Shown here: in pieces, positions 61,949-64,000 of the stretch
Position numbering within the stretch: position 1 is the stretch's first letter
Layout of the letters: each line of letters opens with the position of its first letter
Origin: Firmicutes bacterium UBA2058
GTDB lineage: Bacteria; Bacillota; Clostridia; Tissierellales; Sedimentibacteraceae
Assembly: GCA_002332905.1 (NCBI GenBank)
Contig: DDAM01000041.1
Coordinates: 117,121-181,120 of the forward strand
Reading direction: 5' to 3'
Length of the DNA stretch: 64,000 bases
Program-made: the position numbers and the translations under genes
Notes under the pieces: generated by a model
Seen by the model: only the letters and a program-made list of their open reading frames with translations
What the model was told of the DNA's origin: nothing
Database searches by the model: none

Positions 61949-62030
61949 AACAATATTGTTTCTATATTGTTTAATAATATTGTTCCAATATTGTTCTAAT
62001 TTTGTTGGATAATATTGTCCCAATATTGTT
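61949..62030. repeat. Seven-copy phased AATATTGTT array before rodA
   Basis: AATATTGTT or one-mismatch copies start at 61952, 61963, 61976, 61987, 61998, 62011 and 62022: spacings 11, 13, 11, 11, 13, 11, i.e. two 35-bp periods. The first copy is part of the perfect palindrome AACAATATTGTT. The array ends 2 bases before the -35 box of rodA. Confidence 0.85.
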
Positions 62031-62032
62031 CA

Positions 62033-62061
62033 TTTACTGTTACAAAAATCTGTGTTATAAT
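62033..62061 (+). promoter_or_regulatory. Promoter of rodA
   Basis: TTTACT, 17-bp spacer, TATAAT with extended TGT, about 30 bases before the start codon and directly after the AATATTGTT array. Confidence 0.65.
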
Positions 62062-62091
62062 ATACATAATATCTCTGTATTGGAGGAAAGG

Positions 62092-63240
62092 ATGTTTACA
62101 AAGGAAAACAGATTTTTAAAAAAATTTGATTTTATTTTACTTATAACTACTGTAGTGCTGGTTTTCTACGGTTTGTTTATGATAAAAAGTGCCACTATGA
62201 GCTTTACATCTGGTAGTTTTCCATATTTAAAAACGCAAAGCTTGGCCTTTATATTAGGTGCCTGCGCTGTTGTTGTATTAGTTTTAATTGATTACGAGAT
62301 TTATGGATATTTTTATATTCCTATATATATACTTTCTAATCTATTATTATTGGCAGTGTTGTTTTTTGGTTTTGGTGCAGATCAATGGGGTGCAAGTAAC
62401 TGGTTAAGAATTGGGCCAATATCATTTCAGCCTTCAGAAATTGCTAAATTTGGTATAATTATTTCTCTGGCTAAATATATTGACAAGAATCATGAAAAGA
62501 TAAATGAGCCAGTTACGCTTATAAAAATATTAATATTTGCATTTATTCCAGTATTTTTTATACTTTTGCAACCAGACTTAGGTACTGCATTAGTATTTAT
62601 TTTCTTTATCGCAATAATGATTTTTACTGCTGGATTAAGCTATAAATATATAGTTCCAATAATAATAATTATAATTTCATTAATTGTTTTAGGTTTAATT
62701 CTTTTGCCTATAATTACAAACGGTTATACTATAAGTGACAACTATCAACTAAACAGAATTATAATTTTTTTAAACCCAGAATTAGATCCTATTGGAACAG
62801 GTTATCAGGTTATACAATCTAAAATAGCAATAGGTTCAGGGCAAATGTTTGGAAGAGGGTATCAACAAGGTGTTCAAAATCAATATGGTTTTTTACCTAC
62901 TAAAGAAACTGATTTCATATTTGCAGTTATTGTTGAAGAGCTAGGCTTTATAGGAGGAATGGGTTTAATACTACTGTATGCTGTTTTATTATTCCGGTTA
63001 ATTAAAATCGCTAAAGGCTCTAATGACATGTTTGGTACATTGATAGTAATAGGTATAATGGGAATGTTTTTATTTCATATATTAGAAAATGTAGGTATGA
63101 CAATGGGACTTATGCCAGTAACAGGTATACCGCTACCATTTATAAGTTATGGCGGAACATTTATGCTAGTAAATATGATAAGTATAGGTCTAGTTTTAGG
63201 AGTAGGATTAAAACGTGGAAAAACAGATATATTTAATTAA
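62092..63240 (+). CDS. rodA: SEDS-family peptidoglycan polymerase RodA
   Basis: Integral membrane glycosyltransferase of 382 residues with ten predicted helices, working with a class B PBP in cell elongation. ISFQPSEIAKFGIIISLAKY near 124, LLQPDLGTALVFIFF near 161, GRGYQQGVQNQYGFLPTKET near 257 and a late GIPLPFISYGGT near 343 are SEDS/RodA signatures; RodA rather than FtsW is inferred from length and motif wording. ATG 62092 follows GGAGGAAAG; a frame running from 62002 crosses the promoter and is not used. Confidence 0.92.
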   Translation: MFTKENRFLKKFDFILLITTVVLVFYGLFMIKSATMSFTSGSFPYLKTQSLAFILGACAVVVLVLIDYEIYGYFYIPIYILSNLLLLAVLFFGFGADQWGASNWLRIGPISFQPSEIAKFGIIISLAKYIDKNHEKINEPVTLIKILIFAFIPVFFILLQPDLGTALVFIFFIAIMIFTAGLSYKYIVPIIIIIISLIVLGLILLPIITNGYTISDNYQLNRIIIFLNPELDPIGTGYQVIQSKIAIGSGQMFGRGYQQGVQNQYGFLPTKETDFIFAVIVEELGFIGGMGLILLYAVLLFRLIKIAKGSNDMFGTLIVIGIMGMFLFHILENVGMTMGLMPVTGIPLPFISYGGTFMLVNMISIGLVLGVGLKRGKTDIFN

Positions 63241-64000
63241 ATAACAAAAATTCTGCACTTCAAAAAGTTTATATAAATATTGAAAAATTAATGTCGAATA
63301 ACAAAAACAAGTGAAATTGTAAAAATATTATATAATTGAATATGTTAATAAGCTGAATAATTTTTAATTAACTAATTTGAAATGTATATATTTATATAGT
63401 TTTTATACCTCATTATTTACTATAAATAAAAAATCTTTGATGGGTAACTATTCAGATTCTAATAATAAAAAATAAATCAAATCAAAAATAGGAAGACTAG
63501 GAAAAGCTAGATTATCACTTGAGAAATATATTTACTATTTTTTCTTAAAGTGGAAGTTTAGCTTTTTATATTAGTAAAAACTTCTCTATCCTTTTGACCT
63601 CTAAAGAAACCATGATATCTTAAGTTTCTCTTTTATCATTCACACATCTTTTTCTTTAAGAGGAAATTTAAAATCTGTTAATAACCAGAACCAATTCCTC
63701 CGATTTTTTATTGCATTTGTTGTCAAGGCAAAAACAAACATGTCTGTTGGCTGACAAAATGGTCTTAGAGGATTAACAATAATCTGACTAAATTATAGAG
63801 CATTCAATTATCATGTTATTTATTTAGTGAATATAAGCAACAAATGGATTTCAATAGTCAGTATTAAAGAATAAATATTTTTCGAGATAAAATAAAAATA
63901 ATAGTAGTAAAATGTTATCACATAACAAAGGAAAGGGATAAAGATTACAATCTTTTCTACTTCTCATTCTCGCGTTCCAAGATTTGATAAGGAAGGAACG
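63241..64000. other. Gene-free A+T-rich region with a decayed minus-strand reading
   Basis: No intact gene. On the minus strand 63792-63640 is open for 50 codons without a start and reads protein-like (RNWFWLLTDFKFPLKEKDV at its end). It continues after a frame change at 63623-63558 as RYHGFFRGQKDREVF. This could be a broken gene, perhaps a transposase, or a conserved non-coding sequence that translates by chance. The last 100 bases contain a TTCCAAG...GGAACG stretch of no clear role. Confidence 0.3.

Noticed and set aside
61949..62030. CRISPR array
   Set aside because: Repeat units are 9 bp with 2-4 bp between them; far too short, and no cas genes.

Overview
The window is AT-rich chromosomal DNA from a low-GC anaerobic Firmicute, most likely class Clostridia. 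This is inferred from strong GGAGG-type ribosome binding sites, rubrerythrin and bacteriohemerythrin, a membrane pyrophosphatase, NhaC, a PucR regulator, a clostridial-type tmRNA tag, and a diffocin/PBSX-like contractile tail cluster. The species cannot be named from the sequence.

Layout. 1-11071: enolase C-terminus, nhaC (minus), secG, hppA, then an alpha/beta hydrolase - membrane-anchored Mur ligase - D-Ala-D-Ala ligase cluster and rnr. 11072-16935: a minus-strand repeat protein / MoxR AAA ATPase / VWA metallopeptidase operon, an HExxH protein, and ssrA with smpB (minus). 17093-33144: metabolism and transport: a TipAS-type MerR regulator with a textbook operator, a uracil-permease-like protein, a Cys/Arg-rich micro-protein, an HD phosphohydrolase, an M20 peptidase, a HelD-like helicase, a DUF5058 - membrane protein - M20 amidohydrolase operon followed by PucR, rubrerythrin, a polar amino acid ABC transporter and hemerythrin.

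33293-50781 is an apparently complete contractile tail-only particle (R-type tailocin, diffocin-like). It has a divergent repressor and ImmA-like protein with four matching operator palindromes, a sigma-like activator, tail terminator, sheath, tube, assembly chaperones with a predicted -1 frameshift (A AAA AAC), tape measure, LysM protein, XkdQ, DUF2577, DUF2634, baseplate J, DUF2313, two different receptor-binding fibres sharing an anchor module, XkdX, holin-like proteins and an M23 endolysin. There is no integrase, terminase, portal or capsid gene. Next come an SRAP (HMCES/YedK-type) DNA-crosslink protein and a Y-family polymerase whose promoter carries a LexA-like box.

53222-64000: a large lipoprotein, speD-speE, a DUF1538 membrane protein with a tandem PII protein, a coiled-coil micro-protein, an inverted-repeat element, a CPBP protease, a patatin-like protein and rodA. 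The last 760 bp have no intact gene.

The main unusual signals are: the tailocin and its control region; short hairpin elements ending in AATGGAGG at four gene starts; a seven-copy phased AATATTGTT array before rodA; a tandem duplication carrying two terminators behind the tailocin activator; two genes that appear to start at ATA/ATC; and a 14-bp palindrome shared by two transporter promoters.
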